DNA of 37,331 nt from Myxococcaceae bacterium (GTDB lineage: Bacteria; Myxococcota; Myxococcia; Myxococcales; Myxococcaceae). The notes under the pieces are model-generated. The model searched no databases. It saw nothing but the letters and a program-made list of their open reading frames with translations, and had not been told where the DNA came from. The stretch covers positions 1 to 37,331 of the forward strand of contig JALHOS010000022.1 in NCBI GenBank assembly GCA_022842905.1, given 5' to 3'. Positions 31,161 through 37,331 of the stretch are shown in pieces; the stretch's first letter is position 1, and every line of letters begins with the position of its first letter. A program made the position numbers and the translations under genes.

Positions 31161-32057
31161 ATGCCTGAGCTGCCGGAAGTCGAAGTGGCCCGCCGCGCGT
31201 TGGTGCGCTGGCTGGGAGGACGCAAGGTGATCGCGGCTCACGCGGACGCCAAGGCCCGCACGTTTCGTGGGAGCCGCGTGAAGGACTTCGAGGCCATTCG
31301 CGGCGGACTGGTGAACGCCGAGCGGCGCGGCAAGTACCTGCTGCTCACCTTCGAAGGCGGGCGCGGCTGCGTGGTGCACCTGGGCATGACCGGCAAGCTC
31401 GTCCGGCGCGGCGCGACCGTCGACGAGCCGTACTCCAAGGCGCGGCTGCTGCTGGACGACCGCAGCGTCATTCACTTTCGAGATCCACGGCGGTTCGGCC
31501 GAATCGAGCCGATGCCGGCGGGCGCGCTGCTCCAAGCCAAGGCCGTGCAAGCGCTCGGGCCCGACTGGCTGGTCGACGCGCCGAGCGTGGCGCAGATCAA
31601 ACAGTGGCTGGGCAAGAGCAAGCGGCCCATCAAGGTCGTCCTCATGGACCAGGGCCTGCTCGCGGGCTTGGGCAACATTCACGCGGCCGAAGCGCTGTTC
31701 CGCGCGCGGCTTCACCCGGGCAAGTCGGCGGCCGAGCTGTCCGACGACGAATGGAGCCGGCTCCACGACGGGGTCTGCGCGGCGCTGCGCTACGCGCTCG
31801 AGCACGAAGACGGCGACGAGATTCGCTACGTCGAAGAGCCCGGCGCCGACAACCCGTTCCTCATCTATGGGCGCGCGGGTGAGCCGTGCCCGACGTGCCG
31901 GACGACGGTGGAGACGTTGGACCAAGGCGGGCGCACCACCCACTTCTGTCCCAAGTGCCAGGCGCCGCGGGCCGGCGCAGCGCCCAAGACCGCGGCCAAG
32001 TCCGCGCCTAAGCGCCAGCCGAGCCGCAAGCCGAAGCGCAGGAGCAAGGCGACATGA
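31161..32057 (+). CDS. mutM: Formamidopyrimidine-DNA glycosylase
   Basis: This bifunctional glycosylase/AP lyase excises 8-oxoguanine and formamidopyrimidines. The 298 residues begin MPELPEVE, where the Pro2 amino group (after Met removal) is the nucleophile and Glu3 is catalytic. LGMTGKL, FRDPRRFGRI, the helix-two-turn-helix Asn in GLGNIHAAEALFRARLHP and the zinc finger CPTCRTT...FCPKCQ are all present. After the finger comes an unusual 35-residue tail rich in Lys, Arg and Ala (KSAPKRQPSRKPKRRSKAT), which may add non-specific DNA binding. Its stop overlaps the next start as ATGA. Confidence 0.95.
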   Translation: MPELPEVEVARRALVRWLGGRKVIAAHADAKARTFRGSRVKDFEAIRGGLVNAERRGKYLLLTFEGGRGCVVHLGMTGKLVRRGATVDEPYSKARLLLDDRSVIHFRDPRRFGRIEPMPAGALLQAKAVQALGPDWLVDAPSVAQIKQWLGKSKRPIKVVLMDQGLLAGLGNIHAAEALFRARLHPGKSAAELSDDEWSRLHDGVCAALRYALEHEDGDEIRYVEEPGADNPFLIYGRAGEPCPTCRTTVETLDQGGRTTHFCPKCQAPRAGAAPKTAAKSAPKRQPSRKPKRRSKAT

Positions 32058-32461
32058 GCACCAAGGGCCTCGACCACGTAGCGATCGCCGTGAAGGACCT
32101 GGACCAAGCCGTGAAGTACTACGTGGACGTGCTTGGCTTTGCGCCGCCGGAGCTCGAGGTGGTCGAAGACCAGAAGGTGCGCACGGCGATCTTCGGCCAC
32201 GGCACCGGCCGCATCGAGCTCATCTGCCCGACCGAACCCGACACGAGCGTGGCCAAGTTCCTCGAGAAGCGCGGCGAAGGGCTGCACCACATCTGCGTGG
32301 AGGTCGCCGACATCGAGGCCACGCTGGCCGAGCTCAAGGCCAAGGGCGCGCAGCTCATCGACCAGACGCCCCGCATCGGCGCCGGCGGCGCGCGCATTGC
32401 CTTCGTGCACCCCAAGGGCGCGCTCGGCGTGTTGACCGAGCTGCGCCAGGGAAAGCCGTAA
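32054..32461 (+). CDS. mce: Methylmalonyl-CoA epimerase
   Basis: The enzyme interconverts (S)- and (R)-methylmalonyl-CoA, linking propionyl-CoA to succinyl-CoA. The 135 residues are a single vicinal-oxygen-chelate protein. Metal ligands are recognisable: His8 in GLDHVAIAVKDLD, His in GEGLHHICVEVADIE and the terminal Glu in GVLTELRQG. The family's KYYVDVLGF and FVHPKGALGVL also match. Its ATG overlaps the mutM stop (ATGA), so it is translationally coupled with a DNA-repair gene, an unexpected pairing in metabolic terms. It ends before an 88-base gap without a recognised signal. Confidence 0.93.
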   Translation: MSTKGLDHVAIAVKDLDQAVKYYVDVLGFAPPELEVVEDQKVRTAIFGHGTGRIELICPTEPDTSVAKFLEKRGEGLHHICVEVADIEATLAELKAKGAQLIDQTPRIGAGGARIAFVHPKGALGVLTELRQGKP

Positions 32462-32549
32462 GCACCTCACCGGCGTTCGAAACAGCCGCTCCTTCGCGCG
32501 ACAGTCCCGGTGGCGCCGCGGCGGAGGAGCCGCTACCTCAAACGGCGCC

Positions 32550-34037
32550 GTGTCCGTTCCCACTTCGCGCCTTCGGCCGCTCAACACTCAGCCGCTCCAC
32601 CCGAGCCGCCAGCTCGTCCTGTATTGGATGACGGCGTACCGGCGCAGCACGTTCAACTTCGCGCTGGACCGCGCGGTGGAGCACGCCGAGCAGCTGGGCA
32701 AGCCGCTGGTCGTGCTCGAAGCGCTGCGCGCGGGCTACCCGTTCGCGAGCGATCGCCTCCACACCTTCGTCCTGCAAGGCCTGGCGGACAATGCCGAGGC
32801 CTTCGAGCGAGCGCCGGTCAGCTACTGGCCGTACGTCGAGCCCGCGCCCGGCCAGGGAAAGGGCCTGGTGGAAGCGTTGGCGCAGCACGCGTGCGTCGTC
32901 GTCACCGACGATTGGCCCAGCTTCTTCGTGCCGCGCATGCAGGCGGCGCTGGCGGCCCGCGTCGACGTGCGGGTGGAGGCGGTGGATTCGAACGGGCTGT
33001 ACCCCATGCGCGCCACCAGCCGCGTCTTCACGACGGCGCACTCCTTCCGCATTCACCTCCAGAAGGAGCTCCCGCCCCACCTGGGGCAGCTGCCGAGTGC
33101 GCGTCCGCTCGACGGGCTGGCGCTCCCTCGGCTGCCACTCGAGAAGCTCCTCGCCAAGCGCTGGCCGCGGGCGACGGCGGCGCTCCTGGCCGCGCAGCCA
33201 GACGCCCTCGCCGCGCTGCCGATCGACCACACCGTGCCCGCGGTCGCCATGCGCGGCGGTCCGAAGAGTGCGCAGGCGAGGCTCGATCACTTCGTGGAGC
33301 ACTTGCTCCCGCGCTACGCCACCGGGCGCAACGAGCCGTCGGTGGACGGAACGAGCGCGCTGTCGGCCCACCTTCACTTCGGGCACACCAGCGTGCACGA
33401 AGTCTTCGCGGCCGTGTCGGCGCAGGAACGGTGGACGCCGGCGTCGCTGGGCCGGCCCAACGGAGGCGCCAAGGCGGGCTGGTGGGGCTTGTCGGCCGAC
33501 GCGGAGGCGTACATGGATCAGCTCGTCACCTGGCGCGAGCTGGCGTTCAACGCGGCGGCCAACGACCCCGCGGGCGCGGGCGAGCTGTCGTCACTGCCGG
33601 ACTGGGCCCAGCAGACGCACCGCAAGCACGCGAACGATCCACGACCGTCCCTGTACTCGCTGGAGACGCTCGAGCGCGCGCAGACCCACGACGAGGTCTG
33701 GAACGCCGCGCAGACGCAGCTGGTGCGCGACGGGTGGTTCCACAACTACCTGCGCATGGTGTGGGGGAAGAAGATCTTCGAATGGTCCCCTTCGGCGGCC
33801 GAAGCGCTGCGCCGCATGAAACACCTCATGGGCAAGTACGCGCTCGACGGGAGAGACCCCGTCAGCGACCAGGGCTACCTCTGGGTGCTGGGCCGCTACG
33901 ACCGCGCCTGGGGCCCGGAGCGGCCGATCTTCGGCACCGTCCGCTACATGAGCAGCCAGAACACGGCGAAGAAGCTGGACCTGAAGGGCTACCTCGCGCG
34001 CTACGCCCCGCGGCAGCAGGGCTCCCTCGACCTCTGA
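32550..34037 (+). CDS. Class II deoxyribodipyrimidine photolyase
   Basis: This FAD enzyme uses light to split cyclobutane pyrimidine dimers. The 495-residue protein has the photolyase N-domain (LVLYWMTAYRRSTFNFALDR, LGKPLVVLEALRAGYP) and a class II-type FAD domain: PSVDGTSALSAHLHFGHTSV, then the ending RDGWFHNYLRMVWGKKIFEW and WVLGRYDRAWGPERPIFGTV plus RYMSSQNTAKKLDLKGYL. The NYxRMxWGKKI signature is the class II hallmark. The start is a GTG at 32550; the true start could be slightly downstream, and a GGAGGAG lies about 20 bases upstream. Confidence 0.9.
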   Translation: MSVPTSRLRPLNTQPLHPSRQLVLYWMTAYRRSTFNFALDRAVEHAEQLGKPLVVLEALRAGYPFASDRLHTFVLQGLADNAEAFERAPVSYWPYVEPAPGQGKGLVEALAQHACVVVTDDWPSFFVPRMQAALAARVDVRVEAVDSNGLYPMRATSRVFTTAHSFRIHLQKELPPHLGQLPSARPLDGLALPRLPLEKLLAKRWPRATAALLAAQPDALAALPIDHTVPAVAMRGGPKSAQARLDHFVEHLLPRYATGRNEPSVDGTSALSAHLHFGHTSVHEVFAAVSAQERWTPASLGRPNGGAKAGWWGLSADAEAYMDQLVTWRELAFNAAANDPAGAGELSSLPDWAQQTHRKHANDPRPSLYSLETLERAQTHDEVWNAAQTQLVRDGWFHNYLRMVWGKKIFEWSPSAAEALRRMKHLMGKYALDGRDPVSDQGYLWVLGRYDRAWGPERPIFGTVRYMSSQNTAKKLDLKGYLARYAPRQQGSLDL

Positions 34038-34104
34038 AGGCCCGCGGCTGGCGAAGGCCTGCTACACGCTCAGGCTCCCTTCTTCGAGGTGAGGTTCGAC
34101 GGAC

Positions 34105-34560
34105 ATGCGTGCGCTGCTCCAGCGAGTGAGCGAGGCCTCAGTGACGGTAGACGGCCAGGTGACGGGGCAGATCGGCCCGGGGTTGTTGGTGCTGCTCGGC
34201 GTCGGCAAGGCGGACGGCCCGGCGGACCTCGACTGGCTCGTGGACAAGGTCGCGGGGCTGCGGATCTTCGAAGACGCGCAGGGGAAGATGAACCTCTCGG
34301 TCCTCGACACCAGCAAGGCCCTGCTCTGCGTGAGCCAGTTCACGCTCTACGCGGACACGGCCAAGGGCAAGCGGCCCAGCTTCGTCGACGCCATGCCTCC
34401 GGACGAGGCCAAGCGGCTCTACGGCGAGTTCTGCGCCAAGAGCCGCGCCCTGGGGCTCACCGTCGCCGAAGGCGTGTTCGCCGCCGACATGAAGGTCGCG
34501 CTCGTCAACGACGGGCCCGTCACCATCTGGCTCGACAGCAAGGCGAAGCTCGGCGGCTGA
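34105..34560 (+). CDS. dtd: D-aminoacyl-tRNA deacylase
   Basis: Dtd hydrolyses D-aminoacyl-tRNAs (and Gly-tRNA-Ala), protecting translation from wrong amino acids. The 151-residue protein has the family start [18 protein letters not shown], the catalytic SQFTLYAD motif and [12 protein letters not shown] near the end. It is preceded by a TACACG box (34063-34068) and a GAGGT-containing leader, and it is convergent with the rhodanese gene with only 15 bases between them. Nothing is unusual in the sequence. Confidence 0.95.
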   Translation: MRALLQRVSEASVTVDGQVTGQIGPGLLVLLGVGKADGPADLDWLVDKVAGLRIFEDAQGKMNLSVLDTSKALLCVSQFTLYADTAKGKRPSFVDAMPPDEAKRLYGEFCAKSRALGLTVAEGVFAADMKVALVNDGPVTIWLDSKAKLGG

Positions 34561-34575
34561 CGCGCGGGCCGGCCG

Positions 34576-34929
34576 TCACTGCCACGCCTTCATGGGCCCC
34601 AGGTCGTGCACCTTGGCGAAGCCCTTGGCCTTGAGCACACCCGCGGCCCGTGCGCTGCGCGCGCCGCTGCGGCAGTAGACGACGACGTCCTGCTGTTCCT
34701 TGCCGGCCAGCAGCGCCAGCTTCGCGTCGAACTCGTCGACGGGCAGGTTGAGCGCCCCGTCCAGGTGCCCGGCTTCGAACTCCTCGGGTGTGCGCACGTC
34801 GACCAGCGTCGCGCCGCCGGCCACCAGGGCCCGCGCTTGTTCTCCGGTGACGGTGGCGGCCTTCGAAGCGCAGCCGACGACGAGGGCGAGGGCGAAGGAC
34901 GAGCAGAGAAGGAGCTGGCGGCGAGTCAT
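34576..34929 (-). CDS. Rhodanese-domain lipoprotein
   Basis: This 117-residue protein has a signal ending in ALVVGC, so it is a likely lipoprotein with the acylated Cys at about residue 20. The rhodanese domain follows: ATLVDVRTPEEFEAGHLDGA, the active-site Cys in VVVYCRSGARSARAAGVL, then HDLGPMKAWQ. This resembles PspE/GlpE-type single-domain sulfurtransferases that pass sulfur from thiosulfate or persulfides. The physiological acceptor is unknown. ATG 34929 is the natural start. Confidence 0.9.
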   Translation of the reverse strand: MTRRQLLLCSSFALALVVGCASKAATVTGEQARALVAGGATLVDVRTPEEFEAGHLDGALNLPVDEFDAKLALLAGKEQQDVVVYCRSGARSARAAGVLKAKGFAKVHDLGPMKAWQ

Positions 34930-34939
34930 GGTGAGCGCT

Positions 34940-35122
34940 GCTCTACCACGGCCGCTAGAGCGCCGATCGGGTTAGCGGACCGAGTGAAGCCGAACAGTTG
35001 CGAGCATGGCGAGGCACGACGACGCGGAGCCTACCGAGGTAGGCGACCGAGGAGGAACGAAGCCAGGCGACGCAAATGGGCGACTTCACGACGGGAGGTA
35101 ACCTGTTCGGCGCTCTAGGCGG
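34940..35122. other. Structured intergenic element with nested inverted repeats
   Basis: This gene-free stretch lies between the rhodanese and hybrid-kinase genes. TAGAGCGCCGA (34956-34966) is a perfect inverted match to TCGGCGCTCTA (35107-35117). It is extended by CCGC (34952-34955) against GCGG (35119-35122) with one bulged base. A second arm, GCCGAACAG (34989-34997), can pair with CTGTTCGGC (35103-35111), so the right end has two alternative partners. A third hairpin is GCCTAC-CGAG-GTAGGC (35029-35044). A small one, GCTCTA...TAGAGC (34940-34961), competes with the left arm. The right arms run into the stop codon of the kinase gene (35115-35117). There is no convincing T-run or ORF. It could be a dispersed intergenic repeat, an RNA element or an mRNA-end structure. 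Confidence 0.55.
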
Positions 35123-36806
35123 CTTGCCGTGGGCCGGTGAAGTGCGTCACCAGCAGCTGGCGTACGGCGTCGGCGCGCAGGGGCTTGGGCAAGCTGCCGT
35201 TCATGCCGGCGGACACGCAGGCCCGGCGCGCGTCGTCGGCCACCGTCGCCGACAGCCCGACGACCAAGCCTTGGTACCCAGCGGCGCGCAGCGCCTTCGT
35301 CGTCTCGAAGCCGTCCTTGCCGGGCATGCTCAGGTCCATGAGCACCATGTCGAAGCCGGCGGGGCGCACGAGCGACAGCGCCGCCTCTCCGCTGGGCGCT
35401 TCGCTGACCTGACAGCCCCGCGCCTCGAAGAGCCGCCGCGCCACCAGCCGGTTGACGGCGTTGTCGTCGACTACCAGCACGCGCAGCCCCGTCGGCGTGT
35501 CGGCGTCCTTCAGGCACGGGCGCTGGGTGGGGACGGCCGCGCTCACCAGCGGGAGAACCGCGCGGAAGGTGCTGCCTTGGCCGCGCTCACTCTGGAGCGT
35601 CAGGTGCCCACCCATGGTGGCGCACAAGACCGCCGACACTGCCAAGCCCAACCCGGCGCCTTGGTTGGCCTGCGTGCGCTCGTCGTCGGCGTGGGAGAAC
35701 GGCTGGAACAGCTTGGCCTGGGCTTCTGCGCTGATGCCAGGGCCGGTATCGGCCACGACGATCTCGAGCAACTCCCCAGCGCGCCCGAAGCGAACCTGCA
35801 CGCGCCCTGCGTCGGTGAACTTGAGCGCGTTGGCGATGAGGTTGTTCGCGACCTGCCGCAGCCGAACGCCGTCGACCGCGACCGCCACCGGGAGAGCCGA
35901 GTCCACGCTGACGCTCAGCTCGAGCCCCTTGCGCTGCGCCGTCGGACTCCAGAGGCCACGCAGCTCCTGCGCCAGCGCTTCGAGCACCAGCGGCGTCGGG
36001 TGCAGCTCCATGCGCCCGGCGTCGGCCTTCGAAAGATCGAGCAGATCGTTGAGCAGCCCCACCAGCACCGAGCCCGAGCTGCGAATGGCCTCGACCATTT
36101 CCCGCTGCCGGTCGCTCAGCGGCTCGTCGATCAACGCGTCGGCCAGGCCCAGCACGCCGTTCATGGGCGTCCGCAGATCGTGCCCCACGTTGGCGAAGAA
36201 GCGGCGCTGGCCCGCTTCGGCCTCGCGCATGCGCACGAGCGTGGCTTCTTTCTCGCGCCAGAAGACGAGCACCACGGTGACGCAGCCGCAGAGCACGAAG
36301 AGCAGGTTCATGCCCTGGGTCAGCGCTGGCGTCGGGTCCACCTCACCGAGCGTCACCCCGAGTGAACCCGCGAAGACGCCCACCAGCCCCGCGAGCGCGC
36401 ACACGAACACCCAGACCCACGTCGCCTTCGCGCCCAGCACCGTCGCCGCGGCGAGTGGCAGCAGCAACAGAAACATGAGCGTCGAGAAGTCGAAGGGCGA
36501 CGGCGCCAGCGAGCCGACGACGATCGACGCGGCGAAGGCGAGCAGGAGCCCGTGGACCGCGAACACCCGACGGCGCACGCCGCGCCCGACGAGCAACGCG
36601 AGCAGCGACAAGCCCGCATTGACCGCGTTCAGCCCGAACGCCCAGCGCAGACCGCTGGCCCACGCCAGGGCGACCGACGCGAGGCTGAAGCCCAGCGCGG
36701 CGAGCGAGACCGAGAAGAAGACCAGCGTCCGCGCGCGCTCGTCTTCCGTCAGGCCCTCAGGGACCCAGCGCTCGAAGAGGTGCGGACGAGGACGGCTGCG
36801 GAGCAC
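35115..36806 (-). CDS. Hybrid histidine kinase with receiver domain
   Basis: This 563-residue membrane protein has about six hydrophobic segments between residues 28 and 182, without an obvious periplasmic sensor domain. The dimerisation helix carries FFANVGHDLRTPMNGVLG (phosphorylated H209). The ATP-binding domain has QVANNLIANALKFTDAGRV, VVADTGPGISAEAQAKLF and GAGLGLAVSAVLCATMGGH. After a short linker comes a receiver domain (about residues 440-555): the acidic pair in VLVVDDNAVNRLVARRLFEA, the phosphorylated D491 in MVLMDLSMPGKDGFETTKAL and a Lys in GSLPKPLRADAV. No output domain follows, so it probably passes phosphate to a separate phosphotransfer protein, or the receiver modulates the kinase. 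The start is GTG 36806; GAGG is close upstream. Confidence 0.9.
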   Translation of the reverse strand: MLRSRPRPHLFERWVPEGLTEDERARTLVFFSVSLAALGFSLASVALAWASGLRWAFGLNAVNAGLSLLALLVGRGVRRRVFAVHGLLLAFAASIVVGSLAPSPFDFSTLMFLLLLPLAAATVLGAKATWVWVFVCALAGLVGVFAGSLGVTLGEVDPTPALTQGMNLLFVLCGCVTVVLVFWREKEATLVRMREAEAGQRRFFANVGHDLRTPMNGVLGLADALIDEPLSDRQREMVEAIRSSGSVLVGLLNDLLDLSKADAGRMELHPTPLVLEALAQELRGLWSPTAQRKGLELSVSVDSALPVAVAVDGVRLRQVANNLIANALKFTDAGRVQVRFGRAGELLEIVVADTGPGISAEAQAKLFQPFSHADDERTQANQGAGLGLAVSAVLCATMGGHLTLQSERGQGSTFRAVLPLVSAAVPTQRPCLKDADTPTGLRVLVVDDNAVNRLVARRLFEARGCQVSEAPSGEAALSLVRPAGFDMVLMDLSMPGKDGFETTKALRAAGYQGLVVGLSATVADDARRACVSAGMNGSLPKPLRADAVRQLLVTHFTGPRQAA

Positions 36807-36894
36807 GCCTCAACAGGTAACCGGGGGCTCAGCCCGTGCGCACGCGATCGCCGTCGGCTGGGTCCGGCACGCCCCGCCCCAGCGCTCACCCGGG

Positions 36895-37331
36895 TCACGG
36901 GCACCCTCCGTCCCCAGGCGCCACGCGCACGACACGACCGTCGTCGAACGCGACGAAGAGCGTGTTCCCGTTCTCGAAGAAGCGCCCGCTGCCGACGTTG
37001 GCGGGGACGCCGCCGTCCGACAGCAGCGGAGCGATGGGCTCCCAGCGCGCCTTCACGTCGAGCCCCGCGTCGGCCGCGCCGGTCAGTCGCTCGACGCCGC
37101 GCGTGGTGATCGCGAGCGTGTCTCGGCAGCTCGTCGAAACGTCGACGACGCGGGCGCCGTCCGGGAGCGCGTCGCTCAACACCACTCGGTTGGGCACCGA
37201 CAAGACGCGCCCGCTCGACAGGACCAGGCGGGTGTGCGCGCCCAGGCTCAGCGCACGGACCGGCGAGCCCAAGTCCGCGGGGAGGGCCAAGGGGCCCAGC
37301 TGCCACTGGTCCGCGGCGATCGGCGCGGCGT
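36895..37331 (-). CDS. C-terminal part of a probable RCC1/BNR-like repeat protein
   Basis: The frame is open to the right window edge, so the start is outside. The 140 or so visible residues have repeated short beta-strand patterns: HTRLVLSSGRVLSVPNRVVL, GARVVDVSTSCRDTLAITTR, GNTLFVAFDDGRVVRVAPGD. Small residues and Asp/Gly turns separate them, as in beta-propeller blades of RCC1-like or regulator-of-condensation repeats common in myxobacterial secreted proteins. Two Cys (in TSCRD and the C-terminal GGCP) might pair. No export signal can be judged. The family assignment is tentative. Confidence 0.5.
   Translation of the reverse strand, partial: AAPIAADQWQLGPLALPADLGSPVRALSLGAHTRLVLSSGRVLSVPNRVVLSDALPDGARVVDVSTSCRDTLAITTRGVERLTGAADAGLDVKARWEPIAPLLSDGGVPANVGSGRFFENGNTLFVAFDDGRVVRVAPGDGGCP

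Noticed and set aside
35097-36822. GGTAACCTGTT near the end and AACAGGTAACC just before the hybrid kinase gene, a near inverted repeat flanking it
   Set aside because: Eleven bases with one mismatch and a self-complementary core can arise by chance, and no target duplication or transposase is present.

Overview
The window is high-GC DNA (by eye about two thirds G+C or more) that is almost fully coding. It has strong AGGAGG-type ribosome binding sites, many GTG starts and short overlaps between cotranscribed genes. The gene content suggests a member of the Myxococcota: several two-component systems, an FHA protein, large secreted Met-zincin lipoproteins, a class II photolyase, an acyl-CoA dehydrogenase, methylmalonyl-CoA epimerase and DUF1761. 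This assignment is inferred from gene content, not from a marker gene. I see no tRNA, rRNA, CRISPR array, insertion sequence or prophage.

Region by region. 1-2.0 kb: the tail of a histidine kinase, then a LytS/LytTR-type kinase-regulator pair on the minus strand. 2.0-2.5 kb: a non-coding stretch with an imperfect direct repeat and a probable frameshifted gene remnant. 2.5-5.9 kb: a DUF1761 membrane protein, pyruvate kinase, an ASCH-like/winged-helix protein and a SprT-like metallopeptidase. 5.9-16.1 kb: an apparent minus-strand operon of an outer-membrane beta-barrel protein followed by two giant paralogous Met-zincin lipoproteins, ending at a hairpin. 16.3-18.8 kb: a short NFACT (RqcH-like) protein and an ATP-dependent DNA ligase. 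18.9-22.6 kb: LarB, a membrane protein overlapping it, and an acyl-CoA dehydrogenase. 22.6-26.7 kb: a glycine-rich membrane protein, then a CpxP/ZraP-like protein, an Ala/Pro-rich protein, an OmpR-type regulator and a sensor kinase that look like an envelope or metal stress operon, then a secreted Pro/Tyr-rich protein. 26.7-30.6 kb: gnd, pgl and zwf (oxidative pentose phosphate pathway), tightly coupled, with a small upstream gene. 30.6-34.6 kb: an FHA protein, formamidopyrimidine-DNA glycosylase, methylmalonyl-CoA epimerase, class II photolyase and D-aminoacyl-tRNA deacylase. 34.6-37.3 kb: a rhodanese lipoprotein, a structured intergenic element, a hybrid histidine kinase and a partial repeat-type protein running off the end.

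The best leads are the OMP plus double Met-zincin operon, the nested inverted-repeat element between the rhodanese and hybrid-kinase genes, an NFACT protein that appears to lack the Asp-Arg pair needed for tailing, and three divergent gene pairs whose short intergenic regions carry overlapping -10-like boxes on both strands. No single locus is clearly an entirely new system. The Met-zincin operon is the strongest candidate for an uncharacterised function.
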